Shown here piece after piece: positions 27,403 through 36,267 of a stretch of 64,000 nt of DNA. Position numbers and translations under genes: made by a program. Position 1 is the stretch's first letter. Every line of letters starts with the position of its first letter. The notes under the pieces were generated by a model that did no database searches, was not told where the DNA came from, and saw only the letters and a program-made list of their open reading frames with translations. This stretch comes from Bryobacterales bacterium (GTDB taxonomy: Bacteria; Acidobacteriota; Terriglobia; Bryobacterales; Bryobacteraceae): positions 11,549 to 75,548 of the forward strand of contig PMUP01000025.1 of NCBI GenBank assembly GCA_003166865.1, written 5' to 3'.

Positions 27403-27963
27403 TTACTGCCGGCGCGGTGAGGATTGCAGTTCAACGCCCTCGCCTGAATCCTCGCGAGAGTCGAGCGGGGCCTTCCGCAACAAATGCCGCAGCGCGCCCT
27501 CGCCTCCCGCACCTGCCTGCGTTCCAGCCAACTTGCCGTTGCGATCGATGAGCACATACAACGGGAAGCTCTTGGCTTCGAACACCGCCGCCAGGTTCGT
27601 GTCTTCCATTAGAATTACTTTGGACGACCGAGGCGATTGTTCCAAAAACTGTTTGACCTTCTTCTTCGATTCGCCCACATTTACACCGAGTATCATGAGC
27701 CCTTGGCTCTCGAATTCCTGGCCAATACTTTCAAGCGCGGGCATATCGCGTTTGCAATAGGGACACCAAGTCGCCCAGAATTGCAATAAAACCACCTTGC
27801 CGTGGATGGAATCGTTGTTGATGGTTTCACCGTCCATCGTTTTCGCATGAAACTTGGGAGCAGGCTGCCGGCTGTCGAGGGCGAGAACGATCCCTGGAAT
27901 TGAAAGACCATAACCGATGGCGGCGAGCGCTCTTCTGCGAGAAATCGGACAATGCCGAAGCAT
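27403..27963 (-). CDS. TlpA-like thiol-disulfide oxidoreductase
   Basis: The 186-residue protein has a membrane or signal segment (ISRRRALAAIGYGLSIPGIVLAL) and then a thioredoxin fold. The redox site is WCPYC in LLQFWATWCPYCKRDMPAL, and the cis-Pro loop is KSFPLYVLIDRNGKL. It probably acts outside the cytoplasm in thiol reduction, such as cytochrome maturation. The ATG at 27963 fits the signal; a longer reading from 28116 is basic and not family-like. The tail after about residue 160 (DSREDSGEGVELQSS) looks disordered. A 102-base gap separates it from the DUF6152 gene. Confidence 0.88.
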   Translation of the reverse strand: MLRHCPISRRRALAAIGYGLSIPGIVLALDSRQPAPKFHAKTMDGETINNDSIHGKVVLLQFWATWCPYCKRDMPALESIGQEFESQGLMILGVNVGESKKKVKQFLEQSPRSSKVILMEDTNLAAVFEAKSFPLYVLIDRNGKLAGTQAGAGGEGALRHLLRKAPLDSREDSGEGVELQSSPRRQ

Positions 27964-28031
27964 TTTGTGAAATTCTACCACAGCGATTGTTCGATGTTTA
28001 GATTCGGCTGCGGCGGGAAGCGCAGCTTCGC

Positions 28032-28342
28032 CTACGGCGCGACTGCGGATACTGCCGCGAAGTCGATGCCCGGCCTTCCGCCTCGCGATTCCACTAACTG
28101 GTTCATTTCCGCCCAAGTGTTTTGTATGGCTGCCGGAGGGGCGTCAGGAATATTGGCGTCTCGCCAAGTGAAAATTCGACGAAGTAGGTCTTGCCCTGCT
28201 CGTTCCCGCGCACCAGGGTATGGGGCGTTTCCAGAACCAGTTTCAGTTTGATTGCCCAGGCCCATTGCCTCGCGATTACGCTCGCGAGCGCTGCTTCGGA
28301 GCCGGCCTTCGCATGGTACGTCACCATGACTGTCTCGGGCAT
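28032..28342 (-). pseudogene. small monooxygenase-like (ABM-fold) gene with one frameshift
   Basis: Reading from the ATG at 28342 gives MPETVMVTYHAKAGSEAALA and a dimeric alpha/beta-barrel (antibiotic-monooxygenase-like) start, up to GKTYFVE. There the frame runs out of family sense. One base added near 28171-28177, in an A4 run, restores the second half (IFTWRDANIPDAPPA, MNQLVESRGGRPGIDF, ending SAVAP), giving about 103 residues, the normal size of this family. It may be a genuine deletion or a homopolymer error. The function of such proteins is varied. Confidence 0.65.
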
Positions 28343-28371
28343 GGCGCTCGGTTGTTTGGGGGTTCGTGCCG

Positions 28372-29148
28372 CTACTGACTGGGCGGCATGTTCAGGAGAC
28401 CCGTCACGGTGTGTATGCGCGCGTCGGGTGTCATTTCAAAAACATTGAGGCCGCTCATCAACTCTTTCCCATCGCCCGACGTCGCAACCCAATCGGCGAC
28501 AATTACGCCCTGACAATGGCGGATTTCACCCTTGCGACGCATTCGTACGCCGGGCATGAAACGCTGCGACGCGCCCGCGTGCGCCGACAGGTCCTCCAGA
28601 CCGTGCAGCAGGCCGAAGCGATCGCGAAAACGAACATCCGCCGCCGCGATCCGCGCGAATTCGGCGTCGCGAGCCTGGTGATCCGCGAGCGCCCATGCGT
28701 CGAACCAGGCATCGACCAAGCCGGCAGCATCGGCGAAAACCTCATCGGCCACGACGTTGGCAAACAGCGAGAGCTGAAAGCGCCAGCCCTGCACGTGCTC
28801 ATCGCGCGCGGGCGCATCGGCAAATTCGTGCAACAGGTGCAGCCGCGTTGCGGCCCCGGCCGGCTCCAACCGGATGGTCACGCGCGAACCGCCTGGCGGA
28901 ATCGGCTGGCCGCTGGCGTGTCCCCAGGTAAAGATGATGCGATCCGGCGAGGCGATTTCGAGGACTTCACCCACCACTTCCACCGCGTTTGGGTGACGAA
29001 TGCAAATCTTGCCGCCCGGGTGCGGCTGGATGGTCGAACCCGCGCCCCACCATTTGGCCCAGCGCGCGCTATCGGTAAAATACCGGAACACAGTCTCGCG
29101 CGGGGCTTGAATCTCCACCGATCGCTCGACTTTATATTTGAGATCCAT
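28372..29148 (-). CDS. AHSA1/SRPBCC domain fused to a SnoaL-like domain
   Basis: The 258-residue protein starts with an AHSA1-type SRPBCC domain (VERSVEIQAPRETVFRYFTD, WWGAGSTIQPHPGGKI, VGEVLEIASPDRIIFTWG). It continues after about residue 145 with a SnoaL/NTF2-like alpha/beta-barrel (VDAWFDAWALADHQARDAEFARI, GVIVADWVATSGDGKELMSG, LNVFEM). AHSA1 proteins beside an ArsR regulator are a recurrent pair, but the SnoaL extension is less usual. It starts 4 bases after the ArsR stop, so co-transcribed. Ligand unknown. Confidence 0.85.
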   Translation of the reverse strand: MDLKYKVERSVEIQAPRETVFRYFTDSARWAKWWGAGSTIQPHPGGKICIRHPNAVEVVGEVLEIASPDRIIFTWGHASGQPIPPGGSRVTIRLEPAGAATRLHLLHEFADAPARDEHVQGWRFQLSLFANVVADEVFADAAGLVDAWFDAWALADHQARDAEFARIAAADVRFRDRFGLLHGLEDLSAHAGASQRFMPGVRMRRKGEIRHCQGVIVADWVATSGDGKELMSGLNVFEMTPDARIHTVTGLLNMPPSQ

Positions 29149-29152
29149 GCTC

Positions 29153-29509
29153 TCAGCCTTTCTTCGTTCTGGGGCGTCGATGCGGCCGGGGCCCGCGCCG
29201 CGTCTGCTCCAGCTCCGCTTCCAGCTTCAGGGCCCAAAGCTTGTCGTCCCACATCTGTTCCAACATCTTGCCTAGCTGGCCTAGCGCCTCCGGGCGCGCC
29301 CGATAAAACCGATTTCTGCTTTTCGCGCGCGTCTGAATCAGTCCCGCTTCCGCCAGCGATCGAAGCTGGAGCGAAACCGCTCCGAACGTCACGTCCGGCA
29401 TGGCCTGGTGAATTGCCCCGGCGGTTCGTTCTTCCTTCCATACCAGCCGCAGGATTTCGCGGCGGCGGGGCGACGCAATGGCGGCCAGAATCGCAGCCTG
29501 GGAGGGCAT
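29153..29509 (-). CDS. ArsR-family winged-helix regulator
   Basis: The 118-residue protein has an ArsR-type winged helix-turn-helix: AIASPRRREILRLV, recognition-helix region TFGAVSLQLRSLAEAGLI and wing KSRNRFYRARPEAL. No Cys metal site is seen. It is paired with the AHSA1 protein downstream, a common arrangement in which the regulator represses its own operon. The extreme C-terminus (RRGPRPHRRPRTKKG) is highly basic. Confidence 0.88.
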   Translation of the reverse strand: MPSQAAILAAIASPRRREILRLVWKEERTAGAIHQAMPDVTFGAVSLQLRSLAEAGLIQTRAKSRNRFYRARPEALGQLGKMLEQMWDDKLWALKLEAELEQTRRGPRPHRRPRTKKG

Positions 29510-29612
29510 GTGGATACTTTAGATTAAACTAAAATAGTTGTCAAGGCTCTTCGCGAATCAGCCTGTGCTGGCAGCAATCTCGGATACAATAGTTGACCGA
29601 AGGAGCGTCACC

Positions 29613-29975
29613 ATGTCAGCAGGACCGGCGAATGCCGCCGCAGTTCCACCCTTGAGCCTTCGCACTTACGTGGAAGGCGACGCGACCATTGTCCAGTGCA
29701 CCGGCAAGCTGACCAGCGGCCTCACGGGCATTCTTCGCGACGAAGTGAAGAGCCTGATTCCGCATTCCAAGAAGATCGTCCTGGATCTGACCAACCTCAC
29801 GCAGATGGACAGCCTGGGCCTGGGAACAATCATGGGTCTGTATGTTTCGGCCAAGACCTCGGGCACGACGCTCATCTTGATCAACTTGAGCCCGCGCGTC
29901 CGCGAGCTGTTCCGCATCACTAACGTGTGGTCCGTCCTGGAAGTGTACGGCGAGAATATCATCCGGATGCCGTGA
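29613..29975 (+). CDS. STAS-domain anti-sigma-factor antagonist
   Basis: The 120-residue protein is a single STAS domain: TYVEGDATIVQCTGKLTSG, the phosphorylatable Ser in LTQMDSLGLGTIMGL, and LINLSPRVRELFRITN. Such proteins bind anti-sigma kinases and release sigma factors when dephosphorylated. No partner kinase is adjacent. The ATG at 29613 has GAAGGAGC upstream as a ribosome site; the longer upstream frame is not conserved. It converges with the broken phosphoesterase gene. Confidence 0.9.
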   Translation: MSAGPANAAAVPPLSLRTYVEGDATIVQCTGKLTSGLTGILRDEVKSLIPHSKKIVLDLTNLTQMDSLGLGTIMGLYVSAKTSGTTLILINLSPRVRELFRITNVWSVLEVYGENIIRMP

Positions 29976-29995
29976 TTCCGTTTCGGCGGCAGACC

Positions 29996-31247
29996 TTACC
30001 TCGACGGCCGGCGCTTGAAGAAATCGACGGCATCGTGTCTGGTCTGCATCTGCGACAACACTGCAGCGGGATCCAGGCCGTAACGCCGTGCCGTGCCTGA
30101 CACCAGGCTCTTTTGCAGATCGTTCAACGGCAAGGTCAGCGGTGTGGCGGAAACGGCCGTGCTCGGCGGCGCGATGGTGGGGACAGAGGTGCGCGGGTTA
30201 CCCAGCGTTAAGACCTGTTCCAAGCTGGGCGCGACCGCGATGCGTTTGCTCGGGAGCATGCTGGATTCCGGAATTGAGAGCCAATCCCGCAACGTCGCCA
30301 GCACCGAGGTATGGTCATACGGCACGCTGGTGTTAGAGCGGAACACGGCGCTGGCCTGCACGTACTGTGAGACCACCACCGCGGGTATTCGTACTCCGAA
30401 GCGGTTGAACGTGAAGCCCTCCTGTCCCGGGTCGCTGGCCGTATCCGGAGTGACGGCGTTGGGTGCGGGCGGCACGTGATCATAGCAGCCTCTGTGCTCG
30501 TCATAGAGAATCACCAGTAAAATGCGATCAAATGCGGACGACTTGCTGACCGCGGTCCAAATCGCGTACAGAAACTGCTCACCGGCGGTCACGTCGTGTG
30601 GTGGATGCTCGTCGTTCGGATCCACTAGAAAGCTGGCCTCAAGTACTTGCGACGGCGTCAGGATCGTATCGTTATAGACTGGCCAGGATTTTCCCAGCGA
30701 CTTCAGCACGTTGAAGATGGTGGGGACATCCCAATCGTAAGGATCCGGAGGGCCGCCGTTGTTCACATTGCCGTTAGAGGTGCCGGCGTGGACAAACGCG
30801 CGGTTGGGCCAAGTCTAACTCGGAACCGAACAGAACCATGCGTCCGAGACCGCGTAGTTCCGAGCCAATGCGGTGAGCACGGGAACCTGTGAAGGGCTGT
30901 AGGTCTGCATGATCTGATCGGCATCGGGTGGGTTTCTGTCCTGGTAGTTGACCAGAAACCCCAGCATGGCCGGAGTTGGCACTGACTCAGGCGGCCCGAA
31001 GACTTGCGCGGTCACGTTATCGAAGGTCTCTTCCGGATCTGGATACGGAACCGTGAAAGTAGGATTTGTTCCGCGGATTCCACAAACTCGAATTCAATCC
31101 GTTGTACGATTGTGGGCTCCCCGGGGGAAGGAACAGGGTTGGCGCACTGGCGGGCGGTGAATAAAGCCGACCGCACAGATTATCCAGCGACCGATTTTCC
31201 AACATTACTACCACGATATTGGTGATGTTCGGAAGAATTCCCGCCAT
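29996..31247 (-). pseudogene. phosphoesterase (phospholipase C-like) gene broken by a frameshift and a stop
   Basis: The start (ITNIVVVMLENRSLDNL) is the phosphoesterase-family metal/nucleophile opening. The frame shifts near 31075-31082: the first frame ends at RSGRDLR, and the real continuation PYPDPEETFDNVTAQVFGPP is one frame over. A TAG at 30815-30817 then interrupts VPS-TWPNRAFVHAG; the expected codon is CAG, so a single C-to-T change would explain it. The rest is intact to RRPSR: DEHRGCYDHVPP and PYDHTSVLATLRDWL carry the C-terminal His/Asp motifs. Two lesions of different kinds make inactivation likely. Confidence 0.8.
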
Positions 31248-31370
31248 GGCTTGCCTCCAGATGCATTTATTAGCGTCGCATATCTAGGCGGCAACGCGGG
31301 CGGGCATAACGGAGATCACATCACGAAAGCAATATCGAGCCCTGCTTCGATCCACGTTGTACCGCGGTAT

Positions 31371-31500
31371 CTATACTAAAAAAGTATAGTAACCATTGGC
31401 CGCAGCCCTCGGCTGCTTGATTGAATTTGCTCCATACCAGCGCTACTAGAGCATTGACAGGCTCTCTTGAATGCCTTATAGTAGATCAAGTTACTATAGT
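31371..31500. repeat. inverted repeats upstream of the ANTAR gene
   Basis: A hairpin with arms CTATACT/AGTATAG and an A5 loop lies at 31371-31389, and a GCAGCC-CTC-GGCTGC hairpin at 31402-31416. The 9-mer TATAGTAAC at 31385-31393 recurs inverted as GTTACTATA at 31490-31498. A further TATAGTA/TACTATA pair spans 31477-31498 over the start region. The recurring TATAGTA core suggests a regulator site or the relic of a small inverted-repeat element. The remaining bases between the broken phosphoesterase gene and 31471 hold no gene. Confidence 0.5.
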
Positions 31501-32244
31501 ATGCCAATAAGCCCGAACCCGTGGGAAGACATTCGGCCGCTTCCGCGCAGTCTTCAGCCGCTCGCGCAGATCGCTCTCAAGGAGGCTGGCGCGGACGGGT
31601 ACGCGATCTATCAGGTGGATCCGAAGACAGATGTGCGCGAGTTGAAGTTTGCGGGAGGCGCCCCTGTGCCAGAATCGGGCGCCGCAGTTCCGCAGTCCGG
31701 TGATGCCGGCTTCACGGTGACTTCGTTTCCCTTGCACGCGGGCGATGAGGTGACCGGCGTCCTGGCGTTCGTGTTTCGCCCAGCGGCCGTCTCGCCTCGC
31801 GCGCAGTCCGTTTTGGAGCGGATCGCTAGCGCCATCGAAGAAGTCTGGCGGCTGTCGCTGATACCCCAAGCGTATGCGCGGAATGCGGCTCGCATCGGCG
31901 AATTGGAGGCGGAGCTGGCTGATTCGAAAATTGCCGATCGTGCATGTGGCTTGCTCGCCGCCGGGCCGCAGCCTCCCGCCGCCATCGATACCATCGCGCG
32001 GCACGTGGAAAGCGTGCTACGCCCGGGACAACTGGCGGCCGTGCTTGGGCAATTGCTAGTGGAAATCGAACAGGAGATCTCCGAACGGGATTTGGCCAAC
32101 CGAGCGAAGGCCTTGCTGCAAAGCCGCTATGGTATGTCGGAGGACCAGGCCCACGTGCACCTGCGTTTGGTGAGCCGCAAATCACGCAAGCGGCTGCGAG
32201 ACGTGGCTCGGGATCTGTTGGAGGAAGCGATTTCTCATGCTTGA
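31471..32244 (+). CDS. GAF-like sensor with C-terminal ANTAR RNA-binding domain
   Basis: The 257-residue protein has an N-terminal GAF-like region (about residues 20-130: DGYAIYQVDP, FPLHAGDEVTGVLAFVFRP), a coiled-coil linker (AARIGELEAELADSKI), and a C-terminal three-helix ANTAR domain (LANRAKALLQSRYGMSEDQAH, with KRLRDVARDLLEEA). ANTAR proteins bind paired hexaloop hairpins in mRNA leaders to prevent termination. ATGs at 31471 and 31501 both fit. No canonical target hairpins with AxxGxx loops were seen nearby. It overlaps the next gene by 8 bases. Confidence 0.82.
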   Translation: MPYSRSSYYSMPISPNPWEDIRPLPRSLQPLAQIALKEAGADGYAIYQVDPKTDVRELKFAGGAPVPESGAAVPQSGDAGFTVTSFPLHAGDEVTGVLAFVFRPAAVSPRAQSVLERIASAIEEVWRLSLIPQAYARNAARIGELEAELADSKIADRACGLLAAGPQPPAAIDTIARHVESVLRPGQLAAVLGQLLVEIEQEISERDLANRAKALLQSRYGMSEDQAHVHLRLVSRKSRKRLRDVARDLLEEAISHA

Positions 32245-32848
32245 ATCTGCATCCTTAAAGCGCAACACGGACGTTCGTGATTCCGGCGACCTGTCGATCG
32301 GCGAAGCTTCCGTGCTTGTGATTCCCGGCTGGAACGGTTCCGGCGCGGGACACTGGCAGACGCTGTGGGAGCAGAAATACTTGCGATTCCGGAGGGTGGA
32401 GCAGCGCAATTGGACCCGGCCGCCGCGTGAGGAGTGGATTGCCCAGATCGACGACGACCTCGATCGCGCACCCTCGCCCACGTTTCTGGTGGCGCACAGT
32501 CTGGGTTGCCTGGCCGTGGCGCATTGGGCGGCAGCAGCCGGTAGCAAGACGGATCGCGTGGCGGGGGCGTTCCTGGTTGCTCCGCCGTGGCTCACCCAGA
32601 GCGATCAGTGTCCGGCGCAATTGACTGACTTCCTGCCCATGCCGCTCGAGCGGCTGCCCTTTCCCTCCCTGCTCGTCGCGAGCGAAGACGACCCGTACTT
32701 GCCCGTTGAAATCGCCGCGCGGCCAGCCTCCGCATGGGGATCTCAATTCATCGACGTCGGACGGCAGGGCCACATCAATGTCGCATCCGGCCACGGCCCC
32801 TGGCCAACCGGCGAGGGCTTGCTGCGCGGATTCGTGGCGCGGGGCTAG
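32237..32848 (+). CDS. RBBP9/YdeN-type alpha/beta hydrolase
   Basis: The 203-residue protein has the RBBP9 fold: VLVIPGWNGSGAGHWQTLW, nucleophile elbow AHSLGCLAVAHWA (Ser in HSLG), acid in ASEDDPYLP and His in GRQGHINVASGHGPWP. Bacterial members act as small serine hydrolases of unclear substrate. It overlaps the ANTAR gene's end by 8 bases, pointing to coupled translation with that regulator. Confidence 0.9.
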   Translation: MLESASLKRNTDVRDSGDLSIGEASVLVIPGWNGSGAGHWQTLWEQKYLRFRRVEQRNWTRPPREEWIAQIDDDLDRAPSPTFLVAHSLGCLAVAHWAAAAGSKTDRVAGAFLVAPPWLTQSDQCPAQLTDFLPMPLERLPFPSLLVASEDDPYLPVEIAARPASAWGSQFIDVGRQGHINVASGHGPWPTGEGLLRGFVARG

Positions 32849-32892
32849 ACGTAGACCGCTCGCGCGTTGTAGTTTGACAGTAGCGGTCTCGC

Positions 32893-35301
32893 ATGAAATC
32901 TCGCCTCGTAACGCTGCTATTGGTGTCGCTGAACGTCTGGGCGCAGCCAACACCAGAGTCCCACTTCGGACATCCCATCGGCGTCGACCGAGAGCTGCTC
33001 GATTGGGACAAAGTTGTCTCGTACTTCCAGTCGCTCGCGAAAACCAGCGACAAGATCCGCGTCGAGGAGCTGGGAAAGACCGCCGAAGGCCGGCCGTTCA
33101 TCGCCGCCACCATCAGCTCGGCGGCGACACTTCGAAACCTGGACCACTATCGGGAAATCCAGGCGAAGCTCGCCGATCCACGCCGCACAACGCCCGAAGA
33201 ATCGGCCCGGCTGGCTACCGAGGGAAAGACCGTGGTGCTGATCACGTGCTCCATTCACGCCACCGAAGTCGCATCCACGCACTCCGCTATTCAGTTCGTT
33301 TACAACCTGCTCACCGAAGATACGCCCAAGTTCCGAGCCATTTTGGACAACGTCATTATTCTACTGGTTCCCTCGCAGAATCCCGACGGAGTAGATATTG
33401 TGACGCGCTGGTATCGCAAGACTTTGGGCACCGCATATGAGGGCACGTCGCCGCCGGAGCTGTATCAAAAATATGTCGGACACGATAACAATCGCGACTG
33501 GTATATCTTTTCGCAGCCGGAAACGCGCCTGACGGTTTCACTTCAAAACGCCTGGCACCCCCAAATCGTTTACGACGTCCACCAGCAGGGGTCTTATGGA
33601 TCCCGCATGTTTGTCCCGCCGTGGCTGAATCCGATCGATCCGAACGTCGATGCGACTCTGGCGCAGGAAGGCAATTACCTTGGGCTCGGCATGGCGGGGG
33701 ATTTGACGGCGGCCGGCAAGAAGGGCGTGGTGACGAATGCGCTTTACGACTTTTGGACGCCAGCCCGGCAGTACATGGCATACCACGCCGGCGTGCGCAT
33801 TTTGAGCGAAGCCGCCAGTGCGTCACTCGCGAGTCCGCTGACGGTGCGGCCCGATCAGATACAAGCCACCGGCCTCGGCTACAACCCGCGCGAACGGAGC
33901 TGGAATTATCTGGAGCCGTGGGAGGGCGGGACGTGGCGGATCGGCGACATCGTCGATTATCAACTGATCGCCTTTGAGAGCTTGCTGTATGAGGCCGCCA
34001 CGCGGCGCGTGGATCTGTTGAGGAACTTCTACGCGGTGGGTCAGCGGGCCGTTGCGCGAACGTCGCCGTATGCGTTCGTTATCCCGCGCGCGCAAACGGA
34101 TCCGGGCTCTGCTCGAAAGATGCTTGAGGTGCTGAGCTTCGGTGAAGTAGAGATTGAGCGTGTGAGCGATGCGTTCGTGGCTGGCGGAAAGCGCTATTTG
34201 GAAGGAAGCTACCTTATTCGCATGCAGCAGCCCTACAGCAGCTACGCGAAGACGCTGCTGGAGCGCCAGCACTATCCCGACTTGCGATTGTACCCGGGCG
34301 GTCCGCCGCAGCGGCCATACGATGTGACTGCGCAGACGTTGCCTCTGCTGATGGGAGTGGAGACGGAGACCGTGGATGGGCCATTCAGCGTCGCCTCAAG
34401 CCCGACGAAATCGTTTGAATTCGAGCGAAACGTGCCGGCGACCCTGGGCCCGCTTGCGGCATCGGACTCCGATACCTGGCGCGCAGTCAACAAAATCTGG
34501 AACGGCGGGGCGCCTGTCTTTCGTAACCCGGGGACGGGCGATTTCTTCGCGCAGCTTCCGCAAACCGTGGAGTCGGTGAAAATCCCCAGACCGCGCATCG
34601 GGCTCTATAAGAGCTACGTACCGGTCATCGACGAAGGTTGGACGCGCTGGCTGCTCGAGGACTTTGGCTTCGCATATCGGAACGTTCTGAACCCCGACAT
34701 CGACGCCGGCAACCTGCGCCAGCGCTTCGATGTCATTGTGTTTCCGGATCAGCCGGCCTCGCAAATCGCAAGTGGCTTCGAGCCAGACACGATGCCGCAG
34801 GAATACACCGGCGGATTGAACTCGAAAGCCGCAGCCAACTTGAAAAACTTCGCCGAGCAGGGCGGCATACTCGTCTTCTTGAACCGATCGGCAAACTATG
34901 CCGTCGAGCACCTCCAGCTCGACGTCAAGAACGTGGTGGCCGGAGTTTCGAATCGCGATTTCTATTCGCCCGGATCTTTGCTCAACGTTACGCTAACGCG
35001 GAGTCCCATAACACTCGGGCTGCCGAAGAACATCGCGATATGGAGCGAGGATAGTCCGGCATGGGAGGTTCCGGCGAACAGCAAAGACTACGTCATCGCC
35101 CGCTATCCCGACGATCACCTGTTGGCATCGGGATGGTTGCTCGGTGAGTCTTATATCAAGGGTCGAGCGGCAGTCGTCGAAGTCCCCATCGGACAAGGCG
35201 AGGCCGTACTGTTTGGCATGCGCCCGCAGTACCGCGCCCAGAGCTATCAAGCGTTCAAATTGTTTTTCAATTCGCTTCTTAATAACTATCCGCCGCGTTA
35301 A
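32893..35301 (+). CDS. secreted M14-family zinc metallopeptidase
   Basis: The 802-residue protein has a signal peptide (MKSRLVTLLLVSLNVWAQ) and an M14 carboxypeptidase domain. Zinc ligands fit His122 and Glu125 in CSIHATEVASTHS, and His230 in YDVHQQGSYG. The following about 500 residues form an additional beta-rich and class I glutamine amidotransferase-like region (RQRFDVIVFPDQP, FAEQGGILVFLNRSANY) common to large bacterial M14 members. It probably degrades peptides outside the cytoplasm. Nothing shows co-transcription beyond a 44-base gap to the preceding gene. Confidence 0.9.
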   Translation: MKSRLVTLLLVSLNVWAQPTPESHFGHPIGVDRELLDWDKVVSYFQSLAKTSDKIRVEELGKTAEGRPFIAATISSAATLRNLDHYREIQAKLADPRRTTPEESARLATEGKTVVLITCSIHATEVASTHSAIQFVYNLLTEDTPKFRAILDNVIILLVPSQNPDGVDIVTRWYRKTLGTAYEGTSPPELYQKYVGHDNNRDWYIFSQPETRLTVSLQNAWHPQIVYDVHQQGSYGSRMFVPPWLNPIDPNVDATLAQEGNYLGLGMAGDLTAAGKKGVVTNALYDFWTPARQYMAYHAGVRILSEAASASLASPLTVRPDQIQATGLGYNPRERSWNYLEPWEGGTWRIGDIVDYQLIAFESLLYEAATRRVDLLRNFYAVGQRAVARTSPYAFVIPRAQTDPGSARKMLEVLSFGEVEIERVSDAFVAGGKRYLEGSYLIRMQQPYSSYAKTLLERQHYPDLRLYPGGPPQRPYDVTAQTLPLLMGVETETVDGPFSVASSPTKSFEFERNVPATLGPLAASDSDTWRAVNKIWNGGAPVFRNPGTGDFFAQLPQTVESVKIPRPRIGLYKSYVPVIDEGWTRWLLEDFGFAYRNVLNPDIDAGNLRQRFDVIVFPDQPASQIASGFEPDTMPQEYTGGLNSKAAANLKNFAEQGGILVFLNRSANYAVEHLQLDVKNVVAGVSNRDFYSPGSLLNVTLTRSPITLGLPKNIAIWSEDSPAWEVPANSKDYVIARYPDDHLLASGWLLGESYIKGRAAVVEVPIGQGEAVLFGMRPQYRAQSYQAFKLFFNSLLNNYPPR

Positions 35302-35313
35302 CGTCTTGGTCCC

Positions 35314-36267
35314 TTACGCTCGCAAGCGCAGGAAAAACCACGCGACTCCAACCGCGAGCAACAGCGACGCGGCCACCGGTACCGCATGGCGCAAGAATGT
35401 CACACGCACCAGCCGTCCCAGAATCAGGGCAAATAGCGCGATGAGAAGCAGTTCGCAAATCGCCACGCCAGAGAAAAATGTCAGGATGTGGTAACCGCTT
35501 TCGGCCAGAAACGCGGCGAAGTACGCGCCGTGAAACAGGCCCAACACGGCCACCACCAGCCAGCGCAGGCTCGATTGCGGCAGCAGGATAATCTCGAACG
35601 CCAGGTACGCGATGGTGAGCGCGGCGGCCGCCTCGATGAAACGAGGTGAGAGCGACAAGCTGATCCGCGGCGTGATCGTGCAAGCCAGTGCCTCCGCCGC
35701 CAGGAACGAGGCTGCCAGCGCGACTAACTCGCGGCGGCTTCGGGCTGCCAGCACCAGCGCCGCGAGAAACAACAGCGGCGCAAGACCTCCCGCGGCGCGC
35801 TTGAATCCAGCGGATATTTCGCGAACCGCTGTCTCGAATGCGGTTGGCGGCCGGAAACGGATTTCCGCCTGAGTGTACGAGAGATCGAACACGGCTTGGT
35901 CCGTTTTGTCGCCGCGATAAGCCCGCAGCAAATGCACGTGATTCGGAACCGTGACGGAAGCCAGCGTGCATTCCGCTTGCAACGTTTCCACCGGGGCAGG
36001 GAACTGATAATCCACCGTGCAGACATAGGTGTCCTGCTCCTGCCGGCAAGCCTGGCCGGACGGCTTCCCCCAGGCGCCTCCGCTTTCAAAACGAATGTGA
36101 TCCAGCAGCGTGTGCTCCGGCTCGCGCACATGGGCCACTTCATACATGGGCATGCGCAGTTCGTAGTGTGCGCGATCGCCGTCCACTTTCAAGTCGCCCG
36201 TGCTCATGCTCACCATGTGCGCCGTGAGTGGAAGCGCGAAGACGAGAAGCCACGGAAGGCTTTTCAT
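35314..36267 (-). CDS. HupE/UreJ-2-family membrane protein with extracytoplasmic N-domain
   Basis: The 317-residue product has a signal sequence (WLLVFALPLTAHMVSM), an extracytoplasmic domain of about 150 residues with a Cys pair (GQACRQEQDTYVCTVDY), and about six C-terminal membrane segments with GLFHGAYFAAFLAESGYH, the His/Glu-containing metal-transport-like motif of HupE/UreJ-2. It may move nickel or cobalt; the metal is not shown. The ATG overlaps the AI-2E permease stop as ATGA. No hydrogenase or urease genes are nearby. Confidence 0.8.
   Translation of the reverse strand: MKSLPWLLVFALPLTAHMVSMSTGDLKVDGDRAHYELRMPMYEVAHVREPEHTLLDHIRFESGGAWGKPSGQACRQEQDTYVCTVDYQFPAPVETLQAECTLASVTVPNHVHLLRAYRGDKTDQAVFDLSYTQAEIRFRPPTAFETAVREISAGFKRAAGGLAPLLFLAALVLAARSRRELVALAASFLAAEALACTITPRISLSLSPRFIEAAAALTIAYLAFEIILLPQSSLRWLVVAVLGLFHGAYFAAFLAESGYHILTFFSGVAICELLLIALFALILGRLVRVTFLRHAVPVAASLLLAVGVAWFFLRLRA

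Noticed and set aside
31371-31416. Two hairpins as an ANTAR target
   Set aside because: Loops are AAAAA and CTC; ANTAR targets need paired six-base loops with A and G at fixed places.
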